A program made the position numbers and the translations under genes. From JAENVU01 sp038250905 (lineage in GTDB: Bacteria; Actinomycetota; Acidimicrobiia; IMCC26256; JAENVU01), in NCBI GenBank assembly GCA_038250905.1, contig JBBSBV010000019.1, positions 23,244 through 87,243 of the forward strand: a stretch of DNA of 64,000 bases. Direction: 5' to 3'. Below the pieces are notes generated by a model that worked only from the letters and a program-made list of their open reading frames with translations, ran no database searches and was not told the origin of the DNA. Below, one piece after another: positions 25,704 through 33,741 of this stretch; position 1 is the stretch's first letter; every line of letters begins with the position of its first letter.

Positions 25704-26767
25704 AGCGACTCCCACCGCGCCCCCACGTGCCCGACCGTCCCCTCGACGCGGTCACCTCGATCAAGGTCAAACTCGCGACCCTCATCGTCGGTGCGGTCAG
25801 CGTCACGGTCTTCGTGTTCTGGTTCGGGATCCGCATTCTCCACCTGTGGCCGAGCCTCGCCGGGATCTTCGCGGCCGCGGTCGCGCTCCTGCTCGTAAGT
25901 CGCCTCGCGCGCGGTATGACCTCGCCACTCCGCGAGATGGCCGTTGCCACCCAGGAGATGGCGAAGGGCCATTACGACCGGCGGGTCACCGCGACGTCCC
26001 ACGACGAGGTCGGCCGGCTCGCCGTCGCGTTCAACCAGATGGCCGCCGAACTCGCGGAGACCGACCGGGTGCGGCGTGACCTGGTCGCCAACGTGAGCCA
26101 CGAACTGCGCACCCCGCTCACTGCGCTACAGGCGACGCTCGAGAACCTCGTGGACGGCGTCGCCGCCGCCGATCCGACCACCCTGGCCACGATGCTCGCC
26201 CAGGTGGAGCGGCTCGGCCGCCTCGTCACCCAACTCCTCGACCTGTCCCGACTCGAAGCCGGCACGGTGCCGCTCGACCGGCACGCCTTCGCGGTGCAAC
26301 CGGTGCTGGCCCATGCCGTCCGGGAGCAGGAACTGAGCGATCCTGGGATCGCGATCGAGATGAGCGTGGACGACCAGGACCTCGCCGCCGACGGCGACCC
26401 CGAGCGCGTCCACCAGGTGGTCGCCAACCTGCTCGAGAACGCGGTCCGCCACTCGCCCCGGGGTGGCTCGGTCCAGGTCCGGGCCCGCCGCACCGCCGAC
26501 ACCGTCACCATCGAGGTCCTCGACGACGGGCCAGGCATCGCGGCGGCCGATGCGGAACGCGTCTTCGAACGCTTCTACCGGGCCGACACCGCTCGCGCGT
26601 CGTCCGATGGCGGCGCCGGTCTCGGGCTCGCGATCGCCCGGTGGATCGTCGATCTGCACGGCGGGGAGATCCATCCCGAACCCCGTGAACCCCACGGCTG
26701 CCGCATGGTCGTGACCCTGCCCGGCGCGGCACCGCTTTCCCGTCCTATCCAGGAGGTCTCCCGATGA
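25700..26767 (+). CDS. Sensor histidine kinase without large external domain
   Basis: 355 residues. Two hydrophobic helices (about 23-45 and 51-69) lie so close together that almost no extracytoplasmic sensor loop exists, so the signal is probably sensed in the membrane or cytoplasm. HAMP is at about 69-122. The phosphoacceptor His134 lies in VSHELRTPL. The ATPase domain has LLENAVRHSPRGG (N-box), DDGPGI (G1) and GAGLGLAI (G2). It is encoded between the response regulator and ribB with 4-bp overlaps on both sides. The last codons contain the ribosome-binding site of ribB. Confidence 0.9.
   Translation: MKRLPPRPHVPDRPLDAVTSIKVKLATLIVGAVSVTVFVFWFGIRILHLWPSLAGIFAAAVALLLVSRLARGMTSPLREMAVATQEMAKGHYDRRVTATSHDEVGRLAVAFNQMAAELAETDRVRRDLVANVSHELRTPLTALQATLENLVDGVAAADPTTLATMLAQVERLGRLVTQLLDLSRLEAGTVPLDRHAFAVQPVLAHAVREQELSDPGIAIEMSVDDQDLAADGDPERVHQVVANLLENAVRHSPRGGSVQVRARRTADTVTIEVLDDGPGIAAADAERVFERFYRADTARASSDGGAGLGLAIARWIVDLHGGEIHPEPREPHGCRMVVTLPGAAPLSRPIQEVSR
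26751..26757 (+). promoter_or_regulatory. Strong Shine-Dalgarno AGGAGGT for ribB inside the kinase gene
   Basis: AGGAGGT at 26751-26757 is fully complementary to the 16S rRNA tail and sits 6 nt before the ribB ATG (26764). It is embedded in the last codons of the kinase gene. It fixes the ribB start and suggests ribB is translated more strongly than the two regulators, which lack such a site. Confidence 0.75.
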
Positions 26768-27423
26768 AGTTCGCAACGCTCGACGACGCGCTGCGTCGTA
26801 TCCGCCGCGGCGAGATGGTGTTGGTCGCCGACGACGAGGACCGGGAGAACGAAGGCGACCTCACGATGGCCGCCGAGTGGGTCACCCCCGAGGCGATCAA
26901 CTTCATGCTCCGCTGGGCCCGGGGCCTGGTGTGCATGCCGACCCACCCGTCGTACCTCGACCGGTTGGAGATCCCGCCGATGGTCCCACCGGACTCGGCC
27001 GGCAACGACACCCCGTTCAGCATCTCGATCGACCATGTCGACTCGGGCAGCGGCATCGGCGCGGCCGACCGTGCCAACACCGTGCGCCGGTTCCTCGACC
27101 CGACCGCGACTGCGACCGAGTTCCTGCGTCCTGGCCACGTGTTCCCGCTCCGCGCCCGCACCCGTGGCGTCCTCGAACGCCGGGGCCACACCGAGGCGGC
27201 CGTCGATCTCGCCCGCCTCGCCGGCCTCGCACCGGTCGCGGTGATCTGCGAGGTCCTCCACGACGACGGTTCGCCGGCGCGGATGCCGTTCCTCCAACTC
27301 TTCGCCGAGGAGCACCGCATCGCGATCATCACGGTCGACCAGATCGTGGAGCACATCGGAACGCTCCCCGCCTCGACCCGTGACGCCGACGCGACCACCG
27401 GTCGCGCCCCACTGCTGCTGTAG
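26764..27423 (+). CDS. ribB: 3,4-dihydroxy-2-butanone-4-phosphate synthase
   Basis: 219 residues, the length of stand-alone RibB without the GTP cyclohydrolase II half that is often fused in actinobacteria. Motifs: ADDEDRENEGDL (metal-binding acidic loop), GIGAADRANTVRR, FLRPGHVFPLRAR, RRGHTEAAVDLARLAGL and VICEV. The enzyme turns ribulose-5-phosphate into the 4-carbon precursor of riboflavin, plus formate. It is translated from a strong SD inside the overlapping kinase gene. The coupling to a two-component system, rather than to other rib genes or an FMN riboswitch, is noteworthy. Confidence 0.92.
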   Translation: MKFATLDDALRRIRRGEMVLVADDEDRENEGDLTMAAEWVTPEAINFMLRWARGLVCMPTHPSYLDRLEIPPMVPPDSAGNDTPFSISIDHVDSGSGIGAADRANTVRRFLDPTATATEFLRPGHVFPLRARTRGVLERRGHTEAAVDLARLAGLAPVAVICEVLHDDGSPARMPFLQLFAEEHRIAIITVDQIVEHIGTLPASTRDADATTGRAPLLL

Positions 27424-27428
27424 TCGGG

Positions 27429-27683
27429 CTACGCGCCGGGGTCCTCGCCCACCTCACGGAGGGCCGCCGCGATCGTGCCGCGCATCCGCCGCGCGGTAGA
27501 AGGCGCCAGGTGCGCGACCAGTCCGAAGCCCGCGCCGCCGCGTTCCTCGAGCGTCACGCTCACCCGCGGTTCGCCGTCGTCCGACGCGTTGGGATCGTCG
27601 GTGAGCCCGACCATCCACGAGATCGGTGGGAACTCCTCGTCCGCCGGATGGTCGTCGAGTGCGTCATCGATCGAGCGCCGCAT
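27429..27683 (-). CDS. Small conserved-looking protein of unknown function
   Basis: 84 residues starting MRRSIDDALDD. It is acidic, with a central VSVTLEERGGAGFGLVAHL and a short helix-like C-terminus (RRMRGTIAAALREVG). No membrane segment or catalytic motif is visible. Coding is supported by position rather than homology: it fills the gap between ribB (5 bp after its end) and the DinB-like gene, and lies 10 bp downstream of that gene on the same strand. Confidence 0.55.
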   Translation of the reverse strand: MRRSIDDALDDHPADEEFPPISWMVGLTDDPNASDDGEPRVSVTLEERGGAGFGLVAHLAPSTARRMRGTIAAALREVGEDPGA

Positions 27684-27693
27684 GGCGCCGACG

Positions 27694-28272
27694 CTACGCC
27701 GCGACGGGTCGGCGGCCGAGGAACGCCACGACCTGGGTCATCACGCTCGCATCGGCCGGCACCGGCACCGCCGGATCGAACCCGGCGAACCCCCGGACCT
27801 CGTCCGTCACCACCATGCGACAGGCCTCCATCACCCGGTCCGCCACTTCGGGGTCGAGGTCACCCGGCTGACCCGTGGCGTCGGCGATGTCCCACGAGTG
27901 TGTCGCGGTGTCGAGCAGGTTGATGCTCATCGCGACCATGGCGGGCATGGGTCCGGCCCCGACGTCGACCGAGGCGTCGGGGCCCAGGGCCCGCCACCCG
28001 GCCATGGTCGCGGCGGCGGTGGCGGCGAACTGCGCGCCGAGGTCGGACTCGAGCGCCATCGCGCTCACGTCATCGAGGAGGGGCTCGCCCCGCGCGCCCC
28101 GACCCATGTTGGTGACCACCCCGAGCGTGTGGGCCAGCAGCGCCCGCACGTCCCACTCGGCGCACGGCGTGGGCGCGTCGAGTTGGTCGGGCCGGATCGC
28201 GGCGATGACCGCCGTCGTGTGGCCGAAGGTGGCGTCGAGGGCGTCGAGCAGTTCCATGCGGAGTTCTCCCAT
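27694..28272 (-). CDS. DinB/mycothiol-dependent maleylpyruvate isomerase-like protein (TIGR03086 type)
   Basis: 192 residues; an alternative start is the Met at residue 6. The pattern PTPCAEWDVRALLAHTLGVV near residue 35, with its metal-type His, and ATHSWDIADATGQ near 125 are typical of the actinobacterial TIGR03086 metal-binding group related to DinB and mycothiol transferases. These bind a divalent metal with three His and may use mycothiol as a thiol cofactor. The reaction is unknown. It diverges from an arsR-type regulator across a 50-bp spacer with a palindrome, so both are probably controlled by that regulator. Confidence 0.75.
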   Translation of the reverse strand: MGELRMELLDALDATFGHTTAVIAAIRPDQLDAPTPCAEWDVRALLAHTLGVVTNMGRGARGEPLLDDVSAMALESDLGAQFAATAAATMAGWRALGPDASVDVGAGPMPAMVAMSINLLDTATHSWDIADATGQPGDLDPEVADRVMEACRMVVTDEVRGFAGFDPAVPVPADASVMTQVVAFLGRRPVAA

Positions 28273-28304
28273 CGCGTGGCGGGCGACTTGCCCGGCGCTG
28301 ATCT

Positions 28305-28324
28305 ATGTAAGATGATCCTTACAT
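28305..28324. promoter_or_regulatory. Palindromic operator ATGTAAG-N6-CTTACAT
   Basis: Perfect 7-bp arms at 28305-28311 and 28318-28324 separated by 6 bp. The right arm includes the first two bases of the ATG of the ArsR-type regulator. The site is AT-rich against the GC-rich background and lies in the 50-bp divergent spacer, so the regulator probably binds it to control itself and the DinB-like gene. Binding is inferred from position and symmetry. Confidence 0.6.
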
Positions 28325-28655
28325 GGCCCCGGCGAGCGCGCAACTGTCACCGCTCGACCGGGCCGCCCATGCGGTCGCCGACCCCACCCGGCGCCGGATT
28401 CTCCACCTCGTGCGCGACCACGAGATCCCGGCCGGCGAACTCGCCGCGCACTTCACGAACCTGAGCCGGCCCGCGGTGTCGCAGCACCTGCGCGTCCTCG
28501 CCGACGCGGCGCTGGTGTCGGTCCGGGTCGAGGGGAACCGCCGGCTCTACCGTGCCCAACCGGAGGGACTCGCCGAAGTGCGCGCGTTCGTCGACTCCAT
28601 GTGGACCGACAGCCTCGCCCGGCTCAAGGTCGCGGCCGAGCAGGCCGAGCAGTGA
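28323..28655 (+). CDS. ArsR-family winged-helix regulator
   Basis: 110 residues. A single winged-helix domain: HAVADPTRRRILHLVRD (helix 1-2), LSRPAVSQHLRVLADAALV (recognition region) and VEGNRRLYRAQP (wing). There is no ELCVC-type metal motif, so metal sensing is not indicated. ArsR proteins paired with SRPBCC genes often respond to small molecules. Its ATG overlaps the right arm of the palindrome at 28305-28324, which suggests tight autorepression. The next gene, an SRPBCC protein, overlaps its stop by 1 bp. Confidence 0.88.
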   Translation: MAPASAQLSPLDRAAHAVADPTRRRILHLVRDHEIPAGELAAHFTNLSRPAVSQHLRVLADAALVSVRVEGNRRLYRAQPEGLAEVRAFVDSMWTDSLARLKVAAEQAEQ

Positions 28656-29092
28656 TGGCGAAGTCCCTGGACGTCGGCGCCGAGCGCACGGTGGCGGCCC
28701 CGCCCGATCGAGTCGCCGCCGTGATGTTCGACCCGCACCAGGACCCCCGGTGGATGAAGGCCCTGACCGGCAGCGAACTGCTCGACGCGCCGCTCGCCTG
28801 CGGGTCACGGGTTCGGCGTACCGCCCGCTTCCTCGGTCGGTCGATCGGCTGGACCACGACCGTCACGGAATACACGCCCCCCGATCGCCTCGTGCTCGAC
28901 ATCAGCGACGGGCCGTTCGTGGGGGTCGTCACCTACGAGATCGAACCGGCGGGCACCGGTTCACTCGTCCGTATCCGCAACGTGGGGCAACCGGGGAAGT
29001 TCGCCTGGTTGCCGTCCGGGCTGATGCAGCGCGTCATGGCGGCATCACTCGCCAAGGACTTGGCGAACCTGGAGGCCGCGCTCACGTCGTGA
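28655..29092 (+). CDS. SRPBCC (START-like) domain protein
   Basis: 145 residues. The START-like/polyketide-cyclase fold is suggested by the N-terminal strand (AERTVAAPPDRVAAVMFDPHQDPRWM), YTPPDRLVLDI in the middle and the C-terminal helix MQRVMAASLAKDLANLEAAL. Such domains bind hydrophobic ligands in a deep cavity. It is coupled to the ArsR gene (TGATG overlap), a common actinobacterial pairing in which the SRPBCC protein may bind or modify the signal. The last 11 bp overlap the yhhN-like gene on the other strand. Confidence 0.8.
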   Translation: MAKSLDVGAERTVAAPPDRVAAVMFDPHQDPRWMKALTGSELLDAPLACGSRVRRTARFLGRSIGWTTTVTEYTPPDRLVLDISDGPFVGVVTYEIEPAGTGSLVRIRNVGQPGKFAWLPSGLMQRVMAASLAKDLANLEAALTS

Positions 29093-29711
29093 GCGACACC
29101 ACCAGCAGCGCCTGGGCGAGGTGGTACGTGACCATGATCGCCACCGGTTGCCAGCTGCGTTCGCGAACGAAGCGGTGCTCGCCGATGAGTGCGTCGGAGA
29201 TCATGAAGAGGACGGCGCCGACCGCCATGACGGCATTGCCACTCGCGACCGCGCTGCTCACCATCACCAGGATCGTGACGACGTAGGCGACGACGGGCGG
29301 CACCAGTTCGGGGTGGCCGTGGCTCCGGATCCCCCGGACCAGCCGCGTGCCCAACCCGGCCGCGATCACGACGACCGGTATCGCGAGCAGCCAGTTGCCG
29401 GCCGACGACTGGTTGATCCCGACGACGTAGGCCACGTGTCCGAGGAGGAAGGCGGAGAGGCCCGCGACGAACGCGTCCGTCGGCAACATGAGGAACACGT
29501 CACCCGCGAGCGACAACACCAGGGCCACGACGAACCACGCCCGCGCGCTCGAAGACCGCGGATCCAGCGTGATGGCCGCGCCGATCATCAGGACGAGCGT
29601 CAGTGGCTTGCAGACGTAGATCCCGCGCGGGTGTTCGCGGGCCACCGCGATCCAGTTCCCCAGCCCGACCACGCCGGCGCCGATCAACAGGGCGACGGTG
29701 ATCGGGTTCAT
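29082..29711 (-). CDS. YhhN/TMEM86-family membrane protein (lysoplasmalogenase-like)
   Basis: 209 residues with about 7-8 hydrophobic helices. Conserved blocks are KPLTLVLMIGAA (early, with a Lys), SLAGDVFLMLP, FLLGHVAYV and VGAVLFMISDALIG. These are signatures of the YhhN family, whose eukaryotic members hydrolyse the vinyl-ether bond of lysoplasmalogens. In bacteria the role is less clear. It diverges from the BrkB-like gene and its 3' end overlaps the SRPBCC gene by 11 bp. Confidence 0.82.
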   Translation of the reverse strand: MNPITVALLIGAGVVGLGNWIAVAREHPRGIYVCKPLTLVLMIGAAITLDPRSSSARAWFVVALVLSLAGDVFLMLPTDAFVAGLSAFLLGHVAYVVGINQSSAGNWLLAIPVVVIAAGLGTRLVRGIRSHGHPELVPPVVAYVVTILVMVSSAVASGNAVMAVGAVLFMISDALIGEHRFVRERSWQPVAIMVTYHLAQALLVVSLTT

Positions 29712-29749
29712 CGACTTCCCGGATCCAGCACCGTGGCACGATAGGCCAC

Positions 29750-30547
29750 GTGCAGATCGCCACCCGGTTCGACCGCGCGCGCCACGACGTGGGGGAGGTC
29801 CAGCGTCGATTCACGGCGATCCGGGGCGGGAACCTCGCGGCTGCGATCAGCATGCGCGCCTTCCTCGCGTTGTTCCCCATCGTCCTCCTGGCCATTGCCG
29901 CGGTGGGCTTCGCCGGTGGGGACGCGCATCGCGTCGCTCACGACATCGCAAACGCGCTCGGCCTCGGGTCGGACCTGGGGAAGTCGCTGACCCACGTGGT
30001 CCAGAGCGCCCAGAAGCGGCGCGTCGAGTCCAGCATCGTCGGACTCGTCGGCCTGATCTGGACCGGCACCGGGCTCACGCTCTCGGTGAACGCAGCGTGG
30101 GACGAGGCCTGGTCCATCCGCGGTGGTACGTGGCGGGGCCGGACCGCGGGCGCGATCTGGCTCCTCGGCGGACTCGCATTCCTCGCCGTCATCGTCGGCA
30201 CCGCGGTCCTGCTCCGCCAGGCGGGGATCCTCCTGCAGCTCGGGATCGTCGGCGGCGTCGCGGCCGACGCATTGTTCTTCTACTGGACCGCGATCGTGCT
30301 CCCGGCGCGCAAGATCCCGCGCCGCGCCATGCGGTTCCCGGCAGTGATGGCCGGGATCGGACTGGAGATCCTCAAGGTCGTCGGGTCGCTCGTCGTGCCG
30401 GCCCTGGTGCTGCGCTCGTCGGCGCTCTACGGCGCGCTGGGAGCGGTCTTCGCGGTGTTGATCTGGCTCCTCGTACTCGGCCGCCTGATCGTCTACACCG
30501 CACTGCTCGAGCGGGTGCGGTGGGACGCGGCACAGGTCACGGGCTGA
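29750..30547 (+). CDS. YihY/BrkB-family inner-membrane protein
   Basis: 265 residues from GTG 29750. About six hydrophobic helices. The family look is given by the N-terminal SMRAFLALFPIVLLAIAAVG, then GLIWTGTGLTLSVNAAWDEAW and the C-terminal YGALGAVFAVLIWLLVLGRLIVYTALL. Proteins of this family were once annotated as RNase BN; the true function is unknown, and transport or envelope roles are proposed. It overlaps the 3' end of pdxH by 11 bp. Confidence 0.8.
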   Translation: MQIATRFDRARHDVGEVQRRFTAIRGGNLAAAISMRAFLALFPIVLLAIAAVGFAGGDAHRVAHDIANALGLGSDLGKSLTHVVQSAQKRRVESSIVGLVGLIWTGTGLTLSVNAAWDEAWSIRGGTWRGRTAGAIWLLGGLAFLAVIVGTAVLLRQAGILLQLGIVGGVAADALFFYWTAIVLPARKIPRRAMRFPAVMAGIGLEILKVVGSLVVPALVLRSSALYGALGAVFAVLIWLLVLGRLIVYTALLERVRWDAAQVTG

Positions 30548-31142
30548 GGCGTCGGATCGACCACGTGCCGTCGTCACGGCGGTACTGCACGCGATCGTGG
30601 ACGCGGTCGGCGCCGGCCTTCCAGAACTCGATGACCGCCGGGGTGATCCGGTACCCACCCCAATACGGCGGCAAGGAAACCGCATCGGGGAACTTCGCCT
30701 CCGCCTCGTGCACCTGCCGTTCGAGCGTGGCTCGGTCGGCGATCGGGGCACTCTGGTGCGAGGCCCACGCACCGATCTGGTGGCCGCGGGGCCGCTGGGC
30801 GAAGTAGGCCTCGGACTCTGCCGCGTCGACCCGCGCCGCCGTGCCCTCGACGCGCACCTGCGCGTCGAGTTCGGACCAGTAGACGACCGCGGCAACGGCG
30901 TCGTTGGCGGCGATCTCCCCGCCCTTGCGGCTCTCGTAGTTGGTGTAGAAGACGAAGCCGCGGGCGTCGAAACCACGCAGCAGGACGATCCGCGCCGACG
31001 GGCGGCCGTCAGGGGTCGCGGTCGCGACGGTCATCGCCGCGGCCCGGTCGCCGGTCGCGTCCACCGCCGCCGAATACCAGGCGGCGAACTGGACCATCGG
31101 GTCCGGATCGACCGTGTGCTCGTCGGGGGGTGCGATCGGCAT
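30537..31142 (-). CDS. pdxH: Pyridoxamine 5'-phosphate oxidase
   Basis: 201 residues from the ATG at 31142. FMN and substrate motifs: ARIVLLRGFDARGFVFYTNYESRKGGEI, then the dimer part SELDAQVRVEG, AYFAQRPRGHQIGAWAS and the C-terminal FWKAGADRVHDR with the PLP-binding Arg/His pair. The enzyme oxidises pyridoxamine- or pyridoxine-phosphate to PLP with FMN and oxygen. A longer in-frame reading upstream lacks family sequence and was rejected. The gene stands alone, convergent with the BrkB-like gene. Confidence 0.92.
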   Translation of the reverse strand: MPIAPPDEHTVDPDPMVQFAAWYSAAVDATGDRAAAMTVATATPDGRPSARIVLLRGFDARGFVFYTNYESRKGGEIAANDAVAAVVYWSELDAQVRVEGTAARVDAAESEAYFAQRPRGHQIGAWASHQSAPIADRATLERQVHEAEAKFPDAVSLPPYWGGYRITPAVIEFWKAGADRVHDRVQYRRDDGTWSIRRLSP

Positions 31143-31184
31143 GGAGCGACCATAGGTCGGGTGCGTCACTACGCTCGGCGCCCG

Positions 31185-31940
31185 ATGTCGTCCGGTGACC
31201 AGCCCGCGTCGTTCGCGACGCGGGTCCTTGCGATCTACCGTGATTCGTGGGCGTTGTTCCGGACCCACTTCGGTTTCATCGTCGGCAGCGCGGCGTGCAT
31301 CCTGCTGCCGTTCGCGATCCTCGACGGCCTGGGACTCCTCACCATCGACGTCACCGGGGAGTCCTGGCCCGTCGGTCTGTTCCTCGTGTTCGCCACCGCG
31401 GCGACGGCCGGCCTGAGTGGGCTGGCGGCGATCTTCTATGCCGGACTCCTCGACCACACCGCGGCCGCCTGGGTGGACGACGCCGCTGCGCCCACCCGCT
31501 GGTCGGTCGCGGCCCGGCTGCCGTGGTCACAACTCGTCCTCGCGAGCGTGCTCGGCTTCGCGTTCGAGGTGGCCGGGTTCGTGCTGTTCGTCGTCCCGGG
31601 CCTCGTGGTGACGACGCTCCTGATCCTCACCGGACCCGTGCTCGTGGGTGAGCAACTGCGGGCGCTGCCCGCAATGCGGCGGAGTGCGGCCCTCGTCCGG
31701 CGGGCTCCGGTGTTGGTGGTGGTGGCCGTCGCCATCCCCATGATGATCGAGGCGAGCCTCGCCGACCTCGGCGGGCTGCTGTTCGGGCACGAGATCGTGG
31801 CGGAACTCGCGATCGAGACCGTCGTGACCCTGTTCGCGGCGTCGTTCGTCGGCGTCCTGGAGGTGGCCACCGCCCACCACCTGCGCCATGCCCATCCGCC
31901 GGCGCCGGCCGCCGCGGTGCGGACCCCCGAGATTTTGTAG
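31185..31940 (+). CDS. Polytopic membrane protein of unknown function
   Basis: 251 residues with five to six hydrophobic helices. The start VLAIYRDSWALFRTHFGFIVG, then GLLDHTAAAWVDD and FVVPGLVVTTLLILTGPVLVGEQLRALPAMRRSAALV resemble the YciC/GPDPase-membrane-domain-like proteins of actinobacteria (a recurring P-G-x7-L-x2-GP turn before an amphipathic helix). No catalytic residues stand out. A hairpin (31926-31952) overlaps its stop codon. Confidence 0.65.
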   Translation: MSSGDQPASFATRVLAIYRDSWALFRTHFGFIVGSAACILLPFAILDGLGLLTIDVTGESWPVGLFLVFATAATAGLSGLAAIFYAGLLDHTAAAWVDDAAAPTRWSVAARLPWSQLVLASVLGFAFEVAGFVLFVVPGLVVTTLLILTGPVLVGEQLRALPAMRRSAALVRRAPVLVVVAVAIPMMIEASLADLGGLLFGHEIVAELAIETVVTLFAASFVGVLEVATAHHLRHAHPPAPAAAVRTPEIL

Positions 31941-31952
31941 AAGAATCTCGGG
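31926..31952. promoter_or_regulatory. 9-bp perfect inverted repeat immediately before the VOC gene
   Basis: CCCGAGATT (31926-31934) pairs with AATCTCGGG (31944-31952) around a 9-nt loop that includes the TAG of the membrane-protein gene. The right arm ends one base before the ATG of the VOC gene (31953). As RNA it would terminate the upstream message or hide the ribosome-binding region of the VOC gene. As DNA it could be an operator. Which of these it is cannot be told from sequence. Confidence 0.5.
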
Positions 31953-32477
31953 ATGGGATTCCATCACCTCGCCATCGCGACCCGCGACCCCGAAGCCAAC
32001 CACGACTTCTACACCGAGTCGATGGGGTTCACCCTGGCCCGCACGGTCGTGGCCCCCACCGACAGCGGCGGATGGGCGCGCCACCTGTTCTACGAGACCG
32101 GCAACGGCGAGATGATCGCGTTCTGGGATCTCCACGACGACACCATCGGCGACTTCGAGCCCTCCATCTCGACCGGTCTGGGGCTCCCACAGTGGACGAA
32201 CCACATCGCGTTCGACGCCGCGACGCTCGATGACCTCGCCGCGGCGCGTCGGCGGTGGCAGGACCATGGTCACTACGTGTACGAGATCGACCACGGCTGG
32301 TGCGTCTCGATCTACACCACCGACCCGAACGGGATCATGGTGGAGTTCTGCACGACGACCGTCGAAGTCACCGACGAAGACCGGGCCGAGGCGCTGCGTC
32401 TGCTCCACGAGCAGGCACCCGCGTTGGAGCCGGCGCCGACGGGCACGCTGTACTCGCCCACGACCGCGGCGGTCTGA
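31953..32477 (+). CDS. VOC-superfamily (glyoxalase/extradiol-type) protein
   Basis: 174 residues. The vicinal-oxygen-chelate fold is indicated by GFHHLAIATRDPEANHDFYTE (metal His5 or His6), the middle TNHIAFDAATLDDLAAARRRW with a second His, and YTTDPNGIMVEFCT with the metal Glu. Members include glyoxalases, extradiol dioxygenases and epimerases; the substrate is not visible. The start lies one base after a strong hairpin. A stem-loop separates it from the convergent CoA-transferase gene. Confidence 0.82.
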   Translation: MGFHHLAIATRDPEANHDFYTESMGFTLARTVVAPTDSGGWARHLFYETGNGEMIAFWDLHDDTIGDFEPSISTGLGLPQWTNHIAFDAATLDDLAAARRRWQDHGHYVYEIDHGWCVSIYTTDPNGIMVEFCTTTVEVTDEDRAEALRLLHEQAPALEPAPTGTLYSPTTAAV

Positions 32478-32489
32478 GCCCCACGCCGG

Positions 32490-32514
32490 CCGCGCCACCG
32501 TTGGGTGGCTGCGG
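32490..32514. terminator. Bidirectional stem-loop terminator candidate
   Basis: GCCACC (32494-32499) and GGTGGC (32504-32509) form a perfect stem around GTTG. The stem is extended by CCGC (32490-32493) with GCGG (32511-32514) past one bulged T. It fills the 37-bp gap between two convergent genes (ends 32477 and 32515). No T-tract is present. Confidence 0.6.
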
Positions 32515-33720
32515 TCAGGCGATGACGCCCTGCGATCGCAGGGCGGCGACGGTGCCCGGGTCGAGTCCGAGCAGCTCGGTGAGGACCCGATCGGTGTGTT
32601 CACCGAGTGACGGGCCCACCCGGCTGATCGCGCCGGGCGTGCGTGAGAACTTCGGGACGACGCCGGTCATCGGCAGCGCACGTTCGAAACCCGCGGCCAA
32701 CCGGACGATCATGTCCCGCGCCGCGATGTGCGAATCGGCCGCGATGTCCGGGGCGGTGTTGATGAGCCCGGCGGGAATCGAGTGGGCCTCGAGGTGGGCG
32801 AGGACGTCGTCGGCGCTTCGGGTCGTCGTCCAGGCAGTGACCTCGGCGTCGAGGGCCTGCTGGTGTTCGGCGCGCGCGGCGTGGGTCGCGTACGGCGCGG
32901 CGAGATCGGCACGATCCATCGCGACCGTGAGGCGGGCGAACACCGCGTCGGCGTTGGCGGCGATGACGACGTCACGACCGTCGGCCGTGCGGTAGGCGTT
33001 CGACGGCGCGACACCCGGGAGGAACCCACCGCTGCGGCCGCGGACCACACCGCCGAGTTCGAAGTCGGCCACGGTCGACTCCATGAGGGCCATGACCGCC
33101 TCGTAGATGGCGACGTCGACTTCCTGACCGAGCCCGGACCGGTGGCGTTCGTTGACCGCCGCCAGGGTACCGATGACTGCGAACAACGCGGCCAGCGCGT
33201 CGCCGAGGGAGATCCCGGCCCGGGCCGGCGGGCGGTCGGGGTCACCCGTGGTGTGACGGATCCCGCCCATCGCCTCGCCGATCGCACCGAAACCGGGTTC
33301 GTGGGCGCGCGGTCCGTCCTGACCGAAGCCCGAGACGTGGGTGAGGACCAGGCCCGGGTTGGCGGCGGCAAGCACCGGATACGACAGGCCCCAACGCGCC
33401 AGGGTGCCCGGCTTGAAGTTCTCGACGATCACGTCACAGTGCGCGGCGAGGTCACGCACCAGATCCCGGCCCGCGTCGGTGCGGAGGTCGATCGCGATCG
33501 ACTGCTTGTTGCGCGCGATCGCCGGCCACCAGAGTGACCGCCCCTCGACGGTGACACCCCAGCCGCGCATCGGGTCGCCGGCGCCGGGTGCCTCGACCTT
33601 GACGATCTCGGCCCCCAGGTCGCCGAGGAGTTGGCCGGCGAACGGACCGGCGATGAACGAACCGAGTTCGAGAACGCGTAGCCCGGACAGCGGGGACGAG
33701 GACGGTTCGGCGGCAGTCAC
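32515..33720 (-). CDS. CaiB/BaiF-family CoA transferase
   Basis: 401 residues. Family III CoA-transferase features: LRVLELGSFIAGPFAGQLLGDLGAEIVKVE (5-43), NKQSIAIDLR, DVIVENFKPGTL, THVSGFGQDGP and the catalytic Asp174 in ISLGDALAALF. Such enzymes swap CoA between acids via an Asp-acyl anhydride; subgroups act on carnitine, bile acids, oxalate and 2-methylacyl groups (racemase type). Given FadE30, IpdF and a P450 in the same window, an acyl-CoA of lipid or steroid origin is a reasonable guess, not a proof. Confidence 0.88.
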   Translation of the reverse strand: MTAAEPSSSPLSGLRVLELGSFIAGPFAGQLLGDLGAEIVKVEAPGAGDPMRGWGVTVEGRSLWWPAIARNKQSIAIDLRTDAGRDLVRDLAAHCDVIVENFKPGTLARWGLSYPVLAAANPGLVLTHVSGFGQDGPRAHEPGFGAIGEAMGGIRHTTGDPDRPPARAGISLGDALAALFAVIGTLAAVNERHRSGLGQEVDVAIYEAVMALMESTVADFELGGVVRGRSGGFLPGVAPSNAYRTADGRDVVIAANADAVFARLTVAMDRADLAAPYATHAARAEHQQALDAEVTAWTTTRSADDVLAHLEAHSIPAGLINTAPDIAADSHIAARDMIVRLAAGFERALPMTGVVPKFSRTPGAISRVGPSLGEHTDRVLTELLGLDPGTVAALRSQGVIA

Positions 33721-33741
33721 AGCCGCCTAGCCTGCCACCTC

